Of a stretch of DNA of 64,000 nt, positions 9,070 through 17,332 are shown in pieces. The notes under the pieces were generated by a model, which did not search any database, was not told where the DNA came from, and saw only the letters and a list, made by a program, of their open reading frames with translations. Position 1 is the stretch's first letter. The number at the start of each line of letters is the position of its first letter. The translations under genes and the position numbers were made by a program. The DNA comes from Vibrio agarivorans. GTDB lineage: Bacteria; Pseudomonadota; Gammaproteobacteria; Enterobacterales; Vibrionaceae. The stretch spans positions 372,001-436,000 of the forward strand of contig NZ_JAUFQF010000001.1 of NCBI RefSeq assembly GCF_030409635.1, written 5' to 3'.

Positions 9070-9522
9070 TTAGAAATGGATCTCTTTAATTTGCCATATC
9101 ATTTTTGCATGTGTGTCGGGTTCATTAATTTCTGGCCTATCTGACAACGGGTAGACGAGCCAATAAGGGCCTTTATCGCGAACCGACATCGCTTCACCAT
9201 CTTTATATATCGCGAAGACAGGCTTTATCGCAGTAAAGTCTTCTGACGGGACGGTAACTTTGTAGTCGTTGAGTGCAACAAAGGTGATTTGCTCTGGCAT
9301 AGTCAGATCGGCTTGTGAGATTAAATCTTGAACATAAATACCAGAGAACTCGGCACTTCCTTCAATCCAAGGCAGCTCAGTGTTTATCTGATGCTGTTCG
9401 AGTTCGAGAAGTTGCTCCTTAGTGAACGAGTGCTTGTTTCCCTCTTTATCGATTAACGTAAGGTCAAAAGACAACGCATTGAATGAAAGTAATGACAAAA
9501 CTAGAGCCCATAATTTATACAT
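9070..9522 (-). CDS. Periplasmic molybdopterin-binding-fold (SUOX-like) protein
   Basis: Exported 150-residue protein. A signal peptide (residues 1-18, ...LSFNALSF) precedes a small domain that resembles the oxidoreductase molybdopterin-binding fold (sulfite-oxidase type): FTKEQLLELEQ, FSGIYVQDLI, FVALNDYKVTVP, MSVRDKGPYWLVYPLSDRPEI. The Cys that binds molybdenum in true sulfite oxidases is not visible, so it is more likely a binding or sensor protein than an enzyme. It is the first gene of an operon with a membrane GGDEF-like protein 11 bp downstream, which suggests it supplies the periplasmic signal. Start: ATG at 9522 with AAGGAACTCTCT upstream. Confidence 0.75.
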   Translation of the reverse strand: MYKLWALVLSLLSFNALSFDLTLIDKEGNKHSFTKEQLLELEQHQINTELPWIEGSAEFSGIYVQDLISQADLTMPEQITFVALNDYKVTVPSEDFTAIKPVFAIYKDGEAMSVRDKGPYWLVYPLSDRPEINEPDTHAKMIWQIKEIHF

Positions 9523-9706
9523 AGAGAGTTCCTTGTAGAGTGGCTAACACTTTCAGTTTAGGACTCCAAATAGCGCTATGCCATCTTACCAGTAGTAATT
9601 TCTTTGTTTTAATCAATAACTAAACTTGGTTGAAGATAACAGGGCATTGGAAAAATTCTGAGTGATGACTAATCTTTAGAAGGGCATTTAGTTAGGAGAG
9701 GTGGTA

Positions 9707-10189
9707 GTGAAGCAATCGCAAATTCAATGGCCTGATTACTATCATCCCAAGAATTCACGTATCCATGTTAAAAATGAGATGGTGAGTGACAGTCGGCCAG
9801 AAAAAATCTGGCTGAGCATTGTCAACGCAGCGTGTTGGCCTGGGTGGCGGCATAGCCGAACGTCAGTACAGATGATTTCTGGTGATGCAGAGCGCCTAGA
9901 ACGTGGCAGTATGTTTCTATGGAAGGCGGGTCTGTTGCGTTTCAAATGTACTGTGGTGGAATATGAGGAAAACCGAAGAATTGCATGGAAGGGGCGTCTT
10001 GGCGAATCAGAGATGTATCACGCGTGGCTGATCAATGAAACATCGTCAGGGTGCAAAGTCATTACCGAAGCCACACAGAGAGGCGGGATGACGTGGTTCA
10101 CTCAACTCTATGCTCCCAGAGGGATCGAACGTTATCATCAAAAATGGTTAGAATGTTTGGTATCTGAAACAGGATGTAAAAAAAAATAG
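9707..10189 (+). CDS. SRPBCC-superfamily (polyketide cyclase/dehydrase-like) protein
   Basis: Cytoplasmic protein of about 160 residues with a START-like SRPBCC fold. The fold signature is SRPEKIWLSIVNAACWPGW near the N-terminus, then GSMFLWKAGLLRFKCTVVEYEENRRIAWKG and HAWLINETSSGCKVITEATQRGG. Such proteins bind hydrophobic ligands, but the ligand cannot be predicted. The frame also allows GTG at 9701, but AGGAG at 9694-9698 lies 8 bases before the GTG at 9707, so that start is chosen. It ends in a bidirectional terminator shared with the ydcH-like gene. Confidence 0.75.
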   Translation: MKQSQIQWPDYYHPKNSRIHVKNEMVSDSRPEKIWLSIVNAACWPGWRHSRTSVQMISGDAERLERGSMFLWKAGLLRFKCTVVEYEENRRIAWKGRLGESEMYHAWLINETSSGCKVITEATQRGGMTWFTQLYAPRGIERYHQKWLECLVSETGCKKK

Positions 10190-10216
10190 AGCTGCCTTTT
10201 CAGAGCAGCTCTATTT
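10181..10216. terminator. Bidirectional intrinsic terminator
   Basis: The 9-bp stem TAGAGCTGC/GCAGCTCTA (10187-10195/10205-10213) has a run of A on the left and TTT on the right. It starts inside the stop codon of the SRPBCC gene and also serves the convergent ydcH-like gene. Confidence 0.75.
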
Positions 10217-10236
10217 AGATATCAATTTTGCCTTGG

Positions 10237-10476
10237 TTAAGCTGAAACAACCCGCTTATAAAGGGTGTCTTTCATTACTGCTCTATCATGCTTAAGTTTG
10301 TGCATCTCGTCATCACCAATCGGAGCGCCATTCAGTTCGAGGGTGCGAATTTTTTTATCAAGGGCATCGTATTCCTTCATGCTATCCAGAAAATCGCTAT
10401 CCGTCTCTTTCAACTTGTTGATGGCGGCTTCGTGCTCTGGAAAATCGTTAGTAAGAGAATGTACTTCACCTAGCAT
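10237..10476 (-). CDS. YdcH family (DUF465) protein
   Basis: Small helical protein, 79 residues, of the DUF465/YdcH family; its function is unknown in general. The start at MLGEVHSLTNDFPEHEAAI is chosen because this is the family's conserved beginning and AAGGAG lies at the right distance; the frame is open 27 codons further upstream without support. The sequence continues with SDFLDSMKEYDALDKKIRTLE and HKLKHDRAVMKDTLYKRV, typical of this antiparallel coiled coil. Confidence 0.85.
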   Translation of the reverse strand: MLGEVHSLTNDFPEHEAAINKLKETDSDFLDSMKEYDALDKKIRTLELNGAPIGDDEMHKLKHDRAVMKDTLYKRVVSA

Positions 10477-10648
10477 AGTGTCTCCTTTCGGTAACTGCGG
10501 ATTGAAAGCGCTAATGATTTGAGTATAGATGACAAATCGAAATTTGCGTTTACTCAATCAGTGATTGTTGAGATGTATGATCGCAAGCACGCTTTAACGA
10601 TTTTTAATGATATGCAACTAATGAAACTTCATACATTTCTGGGTTTAA

Positions 10649-11560
10649 TCAAGCAAGTAGCCAAAGCAGTGAGCCCGTCGAGATGAACACCCAAAGTGAC
10701 ACGCCAAGAATCATTGGTTTAAGTCCGGCAGCTTTTAACTTGTCAATCGAGATAGCGCTACCAATTAAGAAAAGGCAGACAACTAAGGTCTGTTTAGCTA
10801 TCGCGAAGATACTCTGATAGACCACTTCAAACTGCGGTAACCAATCACTCACTAAAATCGCAGCGCAGTAGAATAAGATGAAGTAGGGAATGGTCACTTT
10901 GCCGTTATCATTTTTGAATATCAGCGCACTAATAAATGCGACTGGCACAATCCAAAGCGCACGTGACAGTTTTAATGTTGTGCCAGTCACTAATGCCTCT
11001 TGGCCGTAAGCCGATGCTGCACCCACAACGGATGAAGTATCGTGAATAGCAATCGCAGCCCATGTGCCAAAAGTGGCTTGATCAAGGTCAAGTGCATGGC
11101 CAATTACAGGGAAGACAAACAATGCGATCGAGTTGAGAACAAAAATGGTGGCAAGAGCAAGACCAATAGGTTCGTCTTTGGCTTTGATGGCAGGTGCGAC
11201 AGCAGCAATTGCACTACCGCCACAAATAGCTGTACCGGCAGAGATCAAGTAGCTCAAAACAGTGTCGAGCTTAAGTAACTTAGCGATAAGCATACCGACA
11301 ATAAAGGTACTAAGAATACTAGTGACGATAAGTCCTAGGCCATTACCAGTGACGGCAAGCGCTTCTTGAAAATGGATACCAAAACCTAAGCCAACAATAG
11401 AGTAAGCCAACAGTTTCTTGGTCCACTTTCCGATGTCCATATTTTCAGGAACTAGCCCAAAACAGGAAAGTGCGAAACCTAAGATAAGCGCCAGCGGAGA
11501 GGTGATCCACGGCATCAAACAGAGTAGTCCAGCTGCGAAAAATAGTGTCTTTTTGTTCAT
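10649..11560 (-). CDS. yeiH: YeiH-family putative sulfate exporter (UPF0324)
   Basis: Inner-membrane transporter-like protein, 303 residues, almost entirely hydrophobic with about ten membrane helices. Family landmarks are [14 protein letters not shown], the glycine-rich loop [19 protein letters not shown], and [16 protein letters not shown]. The family is annotated as a putative sulfate exporter, although the substrate is poorly tested. It is divergent from a YeiE-like LysR regulator gene with a perfect 18-bp palindrome between them, as in enterobacteria where YeiE is encoded next to yeiH. Regulation by that protein is likely. Confidence 0.88.
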   Translation of the reverse strand: MNKKTLFFAAGLLCLMPWITSPLALILGFALSCFGLVPENMDIGKWTKKLLAYSIVGLGFGIHFQEALAVTGNGLGLIVTSILSTFIVGMLIAKLLKLDTVLSYLISAGTAICGGSAIAAVAPAIKAKDEPIGLALATIFVLNSIALFVFPVIGHALDLDQATFGTWAAIAIHDTSSVVGAASAYGQEALVTGTTLKLSRALWIVPVAFISALIFKNDNGKVTIPYFILFYCAAILVSDWLPQFEVVYQSIFAIAKQTLVVCLFLIGSAISIDKLKAAGLKPMILGVSLWVFISTGSLLWLLA

Positions 11561-11707
11561 GTGTCTCTACTTAAAGAACCATCCAAGTTTGTTCTTAAGG
11601 TCACTGTCCATGCGATAATGTTATTGGCTCTCACTATTTTGAGCTTGATTCGGTTACGAAACTCAGTGAGTAAGCTATCGGATGCGAAAATAGTACATGG
11701 AAACTTT

Positions 11708-11725
11708 GTTTAAATATATTTAAAC
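11708..11725. promoter_or_regulatory. 18-bp perfect palindrome in the yeiH-yeiE intergenic region
   Basis: GTTTAAATATATTTAAAC is its own reverse complement. It lies about 30 bp before the regulator start and about 150 bp before yeiH, a good candidate for autoregulatory LysR binding. Confidence 0.5.
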
Positions 11726-11755
11726 TTACTTTATTAAGGTTAAGAAAAGCTAAAC

Positions 11756-12679
11756 ATGGCATCAAATATCACTATCAAGCAACTCAACGTTTTCGCCCAT
11801 GTCTCTAAATATGGCACGTTAAGTGAAGCTGCTAGCCGTCTTTTTATTTCTAAAGCTGCGGTGAGCTTGGCTCTGTCGGATCTTGAAAAGCAGTTGGGGC
11901 ATTCCGTGTTTGATCGTGTTAACAACCGATTGGTGATCAACCTGCAGGGGAAGCAGTTATTGCCGCTCGCCGATGAGTTACTGGCGCGATATACCGAAAT
12001 AGAGAGTTTTGGCAACACACAAAGTCAGTTTAGTGGCTCTATAAAACTCGGTGCGAGCCAAACGATAGGTAACCATTTATTGCCTTATATGCTAGCGAAC
12101 TTCAGTGAACAGCTTACTCAGTACGACGATCGTGAGAGAGGTGTTGATCTATTCGTAGACCCAGATATCAAGATTACTAACAACGATATTTTGTGTAGGC
12201 AGATACTCGAATATAAAATCGATATTGGCCTCACAGAAGGAGAGGTTAAGCACCCAGATCTTATTACCTTACCGTTTGGCGAAGATGAAATGGTCGTGAT
12301 CTGCCCGCTAGATAACCAGTATGCGGGAAAGCGTAATGTTGATTTAACACAGCTTTCGGGAGAACGATGGCTGTTGAGAGAGCATGGCTCAGGAAGCCGG
12401 GACTATTTTCTGAATTATGTCGCGCCATCAATAGCGTTATGGCAAGAGGCTTATCAGTTTAGTTCGACAACCGCGATAATTAACGGGGTTTGTGCAGGTT
12501 TAGGCTTATCTTGTATGTCGAATCACTCATTAGAGTCGAGCCGTATCACCGATCAAATCGGTAAAATTTACTTACGAGAACCACTGCGTCGTCAATACTC
12601 GATAGTGATTCACAAACAGAAGTATCGTACGCCGCTACTCAATCGATTTATTGAGTTTGTTCAACGCTGGGATGTTTGA
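11756..12679 (+). CDS. yeiE: LysR-family transcriptional regulator, YeiE-like
   Basis: DNA-binding regulator of 307 residues. The N-terminal winged helix-turn-helix (residues ~5-64) reads ITIKQLNVFAHVSKYGTLSEAA...SKAAVSLALSDLEKQLG, close to enterobacterial YeiE. The effector-binding domain follows (~92-300; GSIKLGASQTIGNHLLPYML). It is divergent from yeiH, so it most likely controls yeiH and itself. YeiE proteins are reported to respond to sulfite in enterobacteria; the effector here is inference. Shine-Dalgarno is weak (AAGAAAAGC). Confidence 0.85.
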   Translation: MASNITIKQLNVFAHVSKYGTLSEAASRLFISKAAVSLALSDLEKQLGHSVFDRVNNRLVINLQGKQLLPLADELLARYTEIESFGNTQSQFSGSIKLGASQTIGNHLLPYMLANFSEQLTQYDDRERGVDLFVDPDIKITNNDILCRQILEYKIDIGLTEGEVKHPDLITLPFGEDEMVVICPLDNQYAGKRNVDLTQLSGERWLLREHGSGSRDYFLNYVAPSIALWQEAYQFSSTTAIINGVCAGLGLSCMSNHSLESSRITDQIGKIYLREPLRRQYSIVIHKQKYRTPLLNRFIEFVQRWDV

Positions 12680-12690
12680 GCGTTATTACG

Positions 12691-12954
12691 TTAGCGTTTG
12701 CTTGAAAATAGCGATTGAATGACGCTGATCTCTTCGTCAGAAAGCAATGGTTGTTTTTTGCGATTTTTGTGTTGAGCGAGCTCTTTTTCCAAGCGGGCCA
12801 TTTGCTCGCTGCTCATTCGCTTAACAAATGACATGAGTTCCTGAAACTTGGCTGTCTCTATTCGTGTGCTTTCCTTGTTTGCTATGTCGCTTCCCTTCAT
12901 ATCGATTGTCATCGCAGTCATTGACTTTGCCTGTTGCTTTAAAAATGAACACAC
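12691..12954 (-). CDS. Small hypothetical protein, charged helical
   Basis: Unrecognised protein of up to 87 residues. The true start may be one of the internal methionines at 12921 or 12912 (MTAMTIDMKG...), giving 73-76 residues. It is hydrophilic and probably helical, with FQELMSFVKRMSSEQMARLEKELAQHKNRKKQPLL, and has no membrane segment. It is convergent with the yeiE-like gene, with an 11-bp gap. Coding potential is reasonable but there is no family assignment. Confidence 0.5.
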   Translation of the reverse strand: MCSFLKQQAKSMTAMTIDMKGSDIANKESTRIETAKFQELMSFVKRMSSEQMARLEKELAQHKNRKKQPLLSDEEISVIQSLFSSKR

Positions 12955-13037
12955 AGGCTAAAGGGCGAATGTTCTCTAAACAACAATAGTATGACAAATT
13001 CGTGTCAGAATTTTCTGAGCATAATGAAAGGCTGGGG

Positions 13038-13198
13038 GAAGAAAAGAAAAAAACCTCCCGCATTATTGCGGGAGGGGACAAGTGTCCGATGCACTTCTAG
13101 ACTGCCTCAATACCCTGCTAAGTAGCGGCTCACAAGGGAAGGCGTAATCTCACTCACGGACAAAATAACAGTCACGCTCGTTCTGAGTGAAATACTCG
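13038..13198 (-). ncRNA. Candidate small RNA ending in an orphan terminator
   Basis: On the minus strand, an 8-bp GC-rich stem (CCTCCCGC/GCGGGAGG, 13054-13061/13068-13075) is followed by seven T residues. No gene lies upstream on that strand up to the LysR gene. A possible -10 TATAGT at 13210-13205 would start a transcript of about 155 nt near 13198; the -35 is weak. It does not match any Vibrio sRNA that I can recall. It might also be the end of a long antisense transcript. Confidence 0.35.
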
Positions 13199-13256
13199 GG
13201 CACTACTATAAGGAAATAAGGTTGATATTCAGAAATGAATTATCTATTTTTTAGAT

Positions 13257-13271
13257 ATTCCAAAATGGAAT
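13257..13271. promoter_or_regulatory. LysR-type dyad upstream of the 13314 regulator
   Basis: ATTCC-AAAAT-GGAAT is a 5-5-5 inverted repeat about 42 bp before the start codon, a position and form suited to LysR autoregulation. Confidence 0.45.
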
Positions 13272-13313
13272 TTCCTAAGTCTTCGATTTCAACGTGAAAC
13301 AGTAGAGGTCTGA

Positions 13314-14243
13314 ATGCAAGAGATAGATTGGCAAAAAGTTGACCTAAACCTGTTAAAGGTCCTCAGGGTGCTCATCGAAGAGCAAAATACAAGTAAAGCC
13401 GCTGAGAGGTTGTTTGTAGGTCAACCAGCGGTCAGTAAGGCTCTACAAAAGCTGAGAGTGACTTTCAATGATGAGCTGTTTATCAGAGAGCGGCATGGAT
13501 TGATCCCTACGGCATATTGCCTTTCTTTGCAAAGTCAGCTTGGTGTTGTGTTCGAACAACTCGGCGAGTTAATTCGCCCTGGAGTAGCGTTCGATCCCAG
13601 GCACTGCACAAAAGAGGTGACTATCGCGTTGAATCCAATGTATTACCGACCTATAGTCGACGTGCTATACCCCCGACTGCGTGCGGCAGCCCCTCACGCA
13701 ACGTTTCGCTTCGGACAATGGGGAACGGATACAGAAAACAAGCTGATCAATGGCCAGGTTGATGTCGGCGTCAACTTTTCTCCAATGGATATATCGACTT
13801 ACATCCGATCAATACCGGTGGTTCAAGCGGAGTTCTATATTTGTGCCCCAAAAGGGGGGACTTTTTCTACTGATGGTGTGAACCACCAGTCACTTGCACA
13901 ATCCCCTTTGGTCCTTTTGGTCATGCCAAGCTATGCCAATGTCAAAAGCATTGCTGAGCAATACATGTCAGAGACAGGAATCCCTTCAAAGGTGCTGTCT
14001 CGATGTGACAACTTAGAGGCCTGTTTCTCGATTCTCAAACATGAGGATGCTGGTCTACCAGTTGCGTCAATTGTTCGCTCGACCTTGCCGGATGAACTGG
14101 AGCTAGTTCAATTTAGCTCTGAGATTACTCTTCCTGAATACAACATTGCAGTCCATACGTCGTACTCCAATGTCCAAAATCCACTAAACCGTTGGCTATT
14201 GGATACCACTGCTGACGTTATCAGATCATTATGTGAACATTAG
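13314..14243 (+). CDS. LysR-family transcriptional regulator
   Basis: Regulator of 309 residues. The N-terminal helix-turn-helix reads VDLNLLKVLRVLIEEQNTSKAAERL...GQPAVSKALQKLR, in the NodD/LeuO-like style where the domain begins with 'D-x-N-L-L'. The C-terminal effector domain spans ~95-300. The start at 13314 has AGAGG 6 bases upstream. A Crp/Fnr-type regulator gene begins 8 bp after its stop, so the two are probably co-transcribed, and a secreted DUF1254 protein gene follows. That protein is the most likely target. The effector is unknown. Confidence 0.85.
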   Translation: MQEIDWQKVDLNLLKVLRVLIEEQNTSKAAERLFVGQPAVSKALQKLRVTFNDELFIRERHGLIPTAYCLSLQSQLGVVFEQLGELIRPGVAFDPRHCTKEVTIALNPMYYRPIVDVLYPRLRAAAPHATFRFGQWGTDTENKLINGQVDVGVNFSPMDISTYIRSIPVVQAEFYICAPKGGTFSTDGVNHQSLAQSPLVLLVMPSYANVKSIAEQYMSETGIPSKVLSRCDNLEACFSILKHEDAGLPVASIVRSTLPDELELVQFSSEITLPEYNIAVHTSYSNVQNPLNRWLLDTTADVIRSLCEH

Positions 14244-14251
14244 GTGTAAAT

Positions 14252-14872
14252 TTGTCTATCCAACAACTTTTGAATGCGATTATTAGGCAAGATGACTACC
14301 CTTTGTTGAACTCAGCGCTGCTGGATAAGGGTTCAACTAAAGTGGTAAAAGCAGGGCAGTTTCTATTTAGGCAGGGTGATCACCCCGGACAGTTGAGTGT
14401 CGTACTAACAGGGTGGGTCGAGTTTTCTTACATAGATTTAGAAGGCAACTATGTCATCGTTGAAAGAACTACGGCAGGTCAGTGGTATGGAGATGGAAAT
14501 TTTGTCGATGGTCAAGCTGTGCCATACTCTGCGTTAGTGTTAAACGATGTTACTGTTCTATCACTGCCGCACCCGCTTATTCGTGCAGATAAAAAACTCG
14601 AAGCAGAAGTGTATCGTCTTATTGCCAATAACGCGGTCGCTCGTTTAAGGATCATGTATCGTAAGTTTGACAGTATCGCGACTTTGCCAATTGAACAGCG
14701 GATCTTAGAGCGATTAGAGCAACTACAAGGCGCGAGCAACGTAGTAGAGATCACTCATGACGAATTGGCTTCTTACATAGGAACCAGTCGTCATAAAGTT
14801 TCTAGAGCGATGAAGCGACTTGATAATGATAATAAAATCAACCAGTTATATAAAAAGGTCGAAATAATTTAA
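14252..14872 (+). CDS. Crp/Fnr-family transcriptional regulator
   Basis: Regulator of 206 residues with an N-terminal cyclic-nucleotide-binding-type beta-barrel (~20-120; KAGQFLFRQGDHPGQLSVVLTGWVEF) and a C-terminal winged helix (~150-200; THDELASYIGTSRHKVSRAMKRL). It lacks the Fnr cysteines, and the cAMP-binding signature is not well conserved, so the effector is unclear. The start is TTG at 14252 with AGGTG 5 bases upstream; the next in-frame ATG would remove most of the sensor domain. It lies 8 bp after the LysR gene. Confidence 0.8.
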   Translation: MSIQQLLNAIIRQDDYPLLNSALLDKGSTKVVKAGQFLFRQGDHPGQLSVVLTGWVEFSYIDLEGNYVIVERTTAGQWYGDGNFVDGQAVPYSALVLNDVTVLSLPHPLIRADKKLEAEVYRLIANNAVARLRIMYRKFDSIATLPIEQRILERLEQLQGASNVVEITHDELASYIGTSRHKVSRAMKRLDNDNKINQLYKKVEII

Positions 14873-14882
14873 ATTTATCAGT

Positions 14883-14907
14883 TAGATTTCGCATGATGCG
14901 AAATCTA
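14883..14907. promoter_or_regulatory. 25-bp perfect inverted repeat before the DUF1254 gene
   Basis: Two 12-base arms (TAGATTTCGCAT and its exact complement) surround a single central base. It lies 10 bp after the Crp-type regulator stop and about 52 bp before the next start codon. There is no T-tract and no room for a loop, so a protein-binding operator is more likely than a terminator. Confidence 0.5.
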
Positions 14908-14959
14908 TATCTCTCTTTGTCTATATCATTCTCGCATCCAACATAGAGGTGATACACGA

Positions 14960-16399
14960 ATGAAAGAGACGATTCTCATTACTGCATTGGCGACCATTTT
15001 AGCTGCTCCTGTTTTTGCTGGTGCATCCATTTCTCAAGCTGATAATTCTGCTCTGGCAACACAGAACGAGCAGGCAGCGGCGATAGAGGAGGCGCGTTAT
15101 AAGCGCCGGGCGATGGAGGCGGGTACTTGGTTTATGCCTCAGATTATGTACTACAGCATGGAACAAGGTGCATTTGAAACATTTGGCGGTGACGAGCTCA
15201 CCATATATTACTACAGCAAACCTATGAACTGGCAAGCTCGTATGGTGACGGGTAACAACAAATCTCCTTATGTGCACACTTATCACGATCTGAGTAAAAC
15301 CGGTCCTGTTGTCGTTGAAATTCCCGCAGCAACGGAAACTAATGCTTTTTTTGGCACATTTCTCGATAGCTGGCACAAGCCAATTGTTGATGTAGGTCCA
15401 GGTGGTGAAGATAGAGGACTTGGTGGCAAATACCTCGTCGTGCCAGCAGGTTATGAAGGTGATACTGAGGGTTATATTGTCGTGGAGCAAGAAACGAACA
15501 AGGGTTATATCTCTATTCGTTCTTTGACAGACAGCACTTCTGATGAGGATATGGCAAAGCACGTAGACTATGTACAGTCGATGAAAATGTATCCTCTTGG
15601 CGCACAAGATACCACGACTCAGTTCATTGACCTTTGGGGTAAAACTTATGAAGCAACGATTCCCTTTGATTTAAGATTTTGGACAGCAGCAGATTACATG
15701 GTTCAAAATGAAGTTATAAAGCAAGATGAAAAAGCATTTTATGGAATGATGAAGTCCCTGGGCATCGAGAAAGGAAAACGCTTTAACCCAAGTGAAAAGC
15801 AAGTGGATATGTTAATCGAAGCCGCTAAAGAGCTTCACCAAGAAATGATGCATGATGTTGCGTATTTTGCGCCAAAGCTTTGGCCAGAAACGTCTAATTG
15901 GACCATACCTGTTCCGATGGAGATGATGACAACAAACGCGACTTATGTTTCAGAGAATTGGAATGACTATCAGTCGCGTGGTGCAACGTTCTACTTTTAC
16001 TTTGCTCCTCCGGCGTCACTGGCGGAGAGCAAATCAACAACTTATATCAAGGGAGCTTTGGATTCTGACGGTGTGAAACTTAATGGCGGGTCTGATTATC
16101 AAATTGTTATCCCAGCAGATGTTCCTGCAAAGCGCTTTTGGTCAATGTTGACTTATGCGACCAAAGATGGTGCTTACATTGAAAACGCAGATCCAATTGG
16201 TATTGCTTCCAATGAAAGCCAAGTGGTGATCAATAGCGATGGAACAACGACACTTACATGGTCAAGTCATTGTGAGGGTAAGGTAAATTGTATGCCGGTA
16301 ATCGAAGGCGAAGAGTTTTTCACTTTATTCCGCCTATACGGCCCAGAAGCGGCATTCTTTGACAAAAGTTTTGCACTACCAGATATTGTAAAGCGATAA
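14960..16399 (+). CDS. Secreted DUF1254/DUF1214 domain protein
   Basis: Exported protein of 479 residues with a signal peptide (1-20, ...LAAPVFA-GAS). The N-terminal half matches DUF1254 (WFMPQIMYYSMEQGAFETFGG...YYYSKPMNWQARMVTGNN) and the C-terminal half DUF1214 (FYFYFAPPASLAESKSTTYIKG...LTYATKDGAYIENAD...WSSHCEGKVNC). The family is common in bacteria but its biochemical role is unknown. It follows the LysR-Crp pair, with a 25-bp palindrome before it, and is probably under their control. Good Shine-Dalgarno (GAGGTG). Confidence 0.88.
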   Translation: MKETILITALATILAAPVFAGASISQADNSALATQNEQAAAIEEARYKRRAMEAGTWFMPQIMYYSMEQGAFETFGGDELTIYYYSKPMNWQARMVTGNNKSPYVHTYHDLSKTGPVVVEIPAATETNAFFGTFLDSWHKPIVDVGPGGEDRGLGGKYLVVPAGYEGDTEGYIVVEQETNKGYISIRSLTDSTSDEDMAKHVDYVQSMKMYPLGAQDTTTQFIDLWGKTYEATIPFDLRFWTAADYMVQNEVIKQDEKAFYGMMKSLGIEKGKRFNPSEKQVDMLIEAAKELHQEMMHDVAYFAPKLWPETSNWTIPVPMEMMTTNATYVSENWNDYQSRGATFYFYFAPPASLAESKSTTYIKGALDSDGVKLNGGSDYQIVIPADVPAKRFWSMLTYATKDGAYIENADPIGIASNESQVVINSDGTTTLTWSSHCEGKVNCMPVIEGEEFFTLFRLYGPEAAFFDKSFALPDIVKR

Positions 16400-16709
16400 C
16401 TGACCAAATATTCATGAACGTCTAGAACTTATGCCCCTGTTAATCAGGGGCATGTTGATCGTACGGGATGTCATTGAAAACTAACATGCCCAAAATCATA
16501 AGTGGATGGTTTCAAGTTGAAACAGCAGCCATATTTTTCGCTTACTGATGATAAGTTACTCATTACAAAAAATGGTGAAACAATGGTACAGGCGTACTCC
16601 AAGTGTGATCGCTCAGCTCTTTTACAAAAATACTTTGGCCTAGTCTTGTTGCGGATATAACGAGGCAGCACTATGCGCTTGATTAGGTCAATTTGGTTGA
16701 ATTGGATAG
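16400..16709. other. Gene-free stretch after the DUF1254 gene
   Basis: 310 bp. A 9-bp hairpin, ATGCCCCTG/CAGGGGCAT (16431-16439/16445-16453), probably ends the DUF1254 transcript despite lacking a T-tract. The rest has no convincing gene: a 52-codon GTG-started frame at 16502-16660 and an overlapping minus-strand frame lack ribosome sites. Confidence 0.45.
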
Positions 16710-17279
16710 ATGTCGATGAACACCACTGAAAAACAAAAAATGCTTGCCGGCGAACCTTATGATGCTTGGGATGAAACGCTTTATGCAGAGCGAATTCAAT
16801 GTCGTAAAACGTTACAGCATCTCAATAATGCTATTCCTGACACGCCAGAGTGGCGAGGGGCCATTGATGCCTTAATACCGAGTTCTGATAACGCTTATAT
16901 CGAGCCACCTTTCCGCTGTGATTATGGGTACAACATCAAAGTGGGTAAGAACTTCTATGCGAACTTTAATTGCGTTGTGCTGGATGTGGGAGAAGTTCAT
17001 ATTGGAGATAATGTACTATTCGCACCGAATGTTCAGATTTATACCGCTGGTCATCCGTTGGACGTGAAAGGTCGAGTCGAAGAGGGCGTCGAGTTTGGCA
17101 AGGCCATTTCTATTGGTGACAATGTTTGGTTAGGGGGCGGTGTCATTGTTTGCCCTGGTGTCACTATCGGTGAAAACAGCGTGATAGGTGCAGGCAGTGT
17201 TGTCACCAAAGATGTGCCTGCAAACGTGCTTGCGGCCGGAAATCCATGTCGAGTGATACGTGGTATAGATAATGAATGA
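16710..17279 (+). CDS. Sugar O-acetyltransferase (maltose/galactoside acetyltransferase family)
   Basis: Cytoplasmic acetyl-CoA-dependent acetyltransferase, 189 residues. The N-terminal Maa cap (KMLAGEPYDAWDETL) is followed by left-handed beta-helix hexapeptide repeats. The probable catalytic His lies in IYTAGHPLD, and GDNVWLGGGVIVCPGVTIG with VIGAGSVVTKDVP is the classic C-terminal coil. It most resembles Maa/LacA-type enzymes; the exact sugar is not predictable. ATGs occur at 16710 and 16716; either is possible. It is followed by a strong hairpin. Confidence 0.88.
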   Translation: MSMNTTEKQKMLAGEPYDAWDETLYAERIQCRKTLQHLNNAIPDTPEWRGAIDALIPSSDNAYIEPPFRCDYGYNIKVGKNFYANFNCVVLDVGEVHIGDNVLFAPNVQIYTAGHPLDVKGRVEEGVEFGKAISIGDNVWLGGGVIVCPGVTIGENSVIGAGSVVTKDVPANVLAAGNPCRVIRGIDNE

Positions 17280-17284
17280 GAAAA

Positions 17285-17315
17285 TGCGGTGATAGCCTCA
17301 CTATCACCGCACTCT
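17285..17315. terminator. Hairpin terminator between convergent genes
   Basis: A perfect 11-bp stem (17285-17295/17301-17311, TGCGGTGATAG). Read on the minus strand it is followed by TTTT, so it best fits the lipoprotein gene, but it can also slow the plus-strand transcript. Confidence 0.65.
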
Positions 17316-17332
17316 AGCCAACGCCTCTTTTA

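Larger units (their letters stand above)
12955..13313. promoter_or_regulatory. Intergenic region with minus-strand terminator and LysR-type dyads
   Basis: This 359-bp stretch has no credible protein gene. It contains a strong terminator oriented for minus-strand transcription (about 13044-13075) with no gene upstream of it on that strand, a possible minus-strand -10 box TATAGT (13210-13205), and the dyad ATTCC-N5-GGAAT (13257-13271) just before the LysR gene at 13314. A second, imperfect dyad around 13239-13260 is AT-rich. Confidence 0.5.

Noticed and set aside
12821..13081. 86-codon minus-strand frame
   Set aside because: It runs through the terminator hairpin and overlaps the 12691-12954 gene in another frame; composition is not protein-like.
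16502..16660. 52-codon plus-strand frame with GTG start (DGFKLKQQPYFSLTDDKLL...)
   Set aside because: No Shine-Dalgarno, rare start, and an equally long frame on the other strand; it may be a decayed gene, but the evidence is too weak.
16471..16671. 66-codon minus-strand frame in the same gap
   Set aside because: Overlaps the frame above, no ribosome site and no recognisable features.
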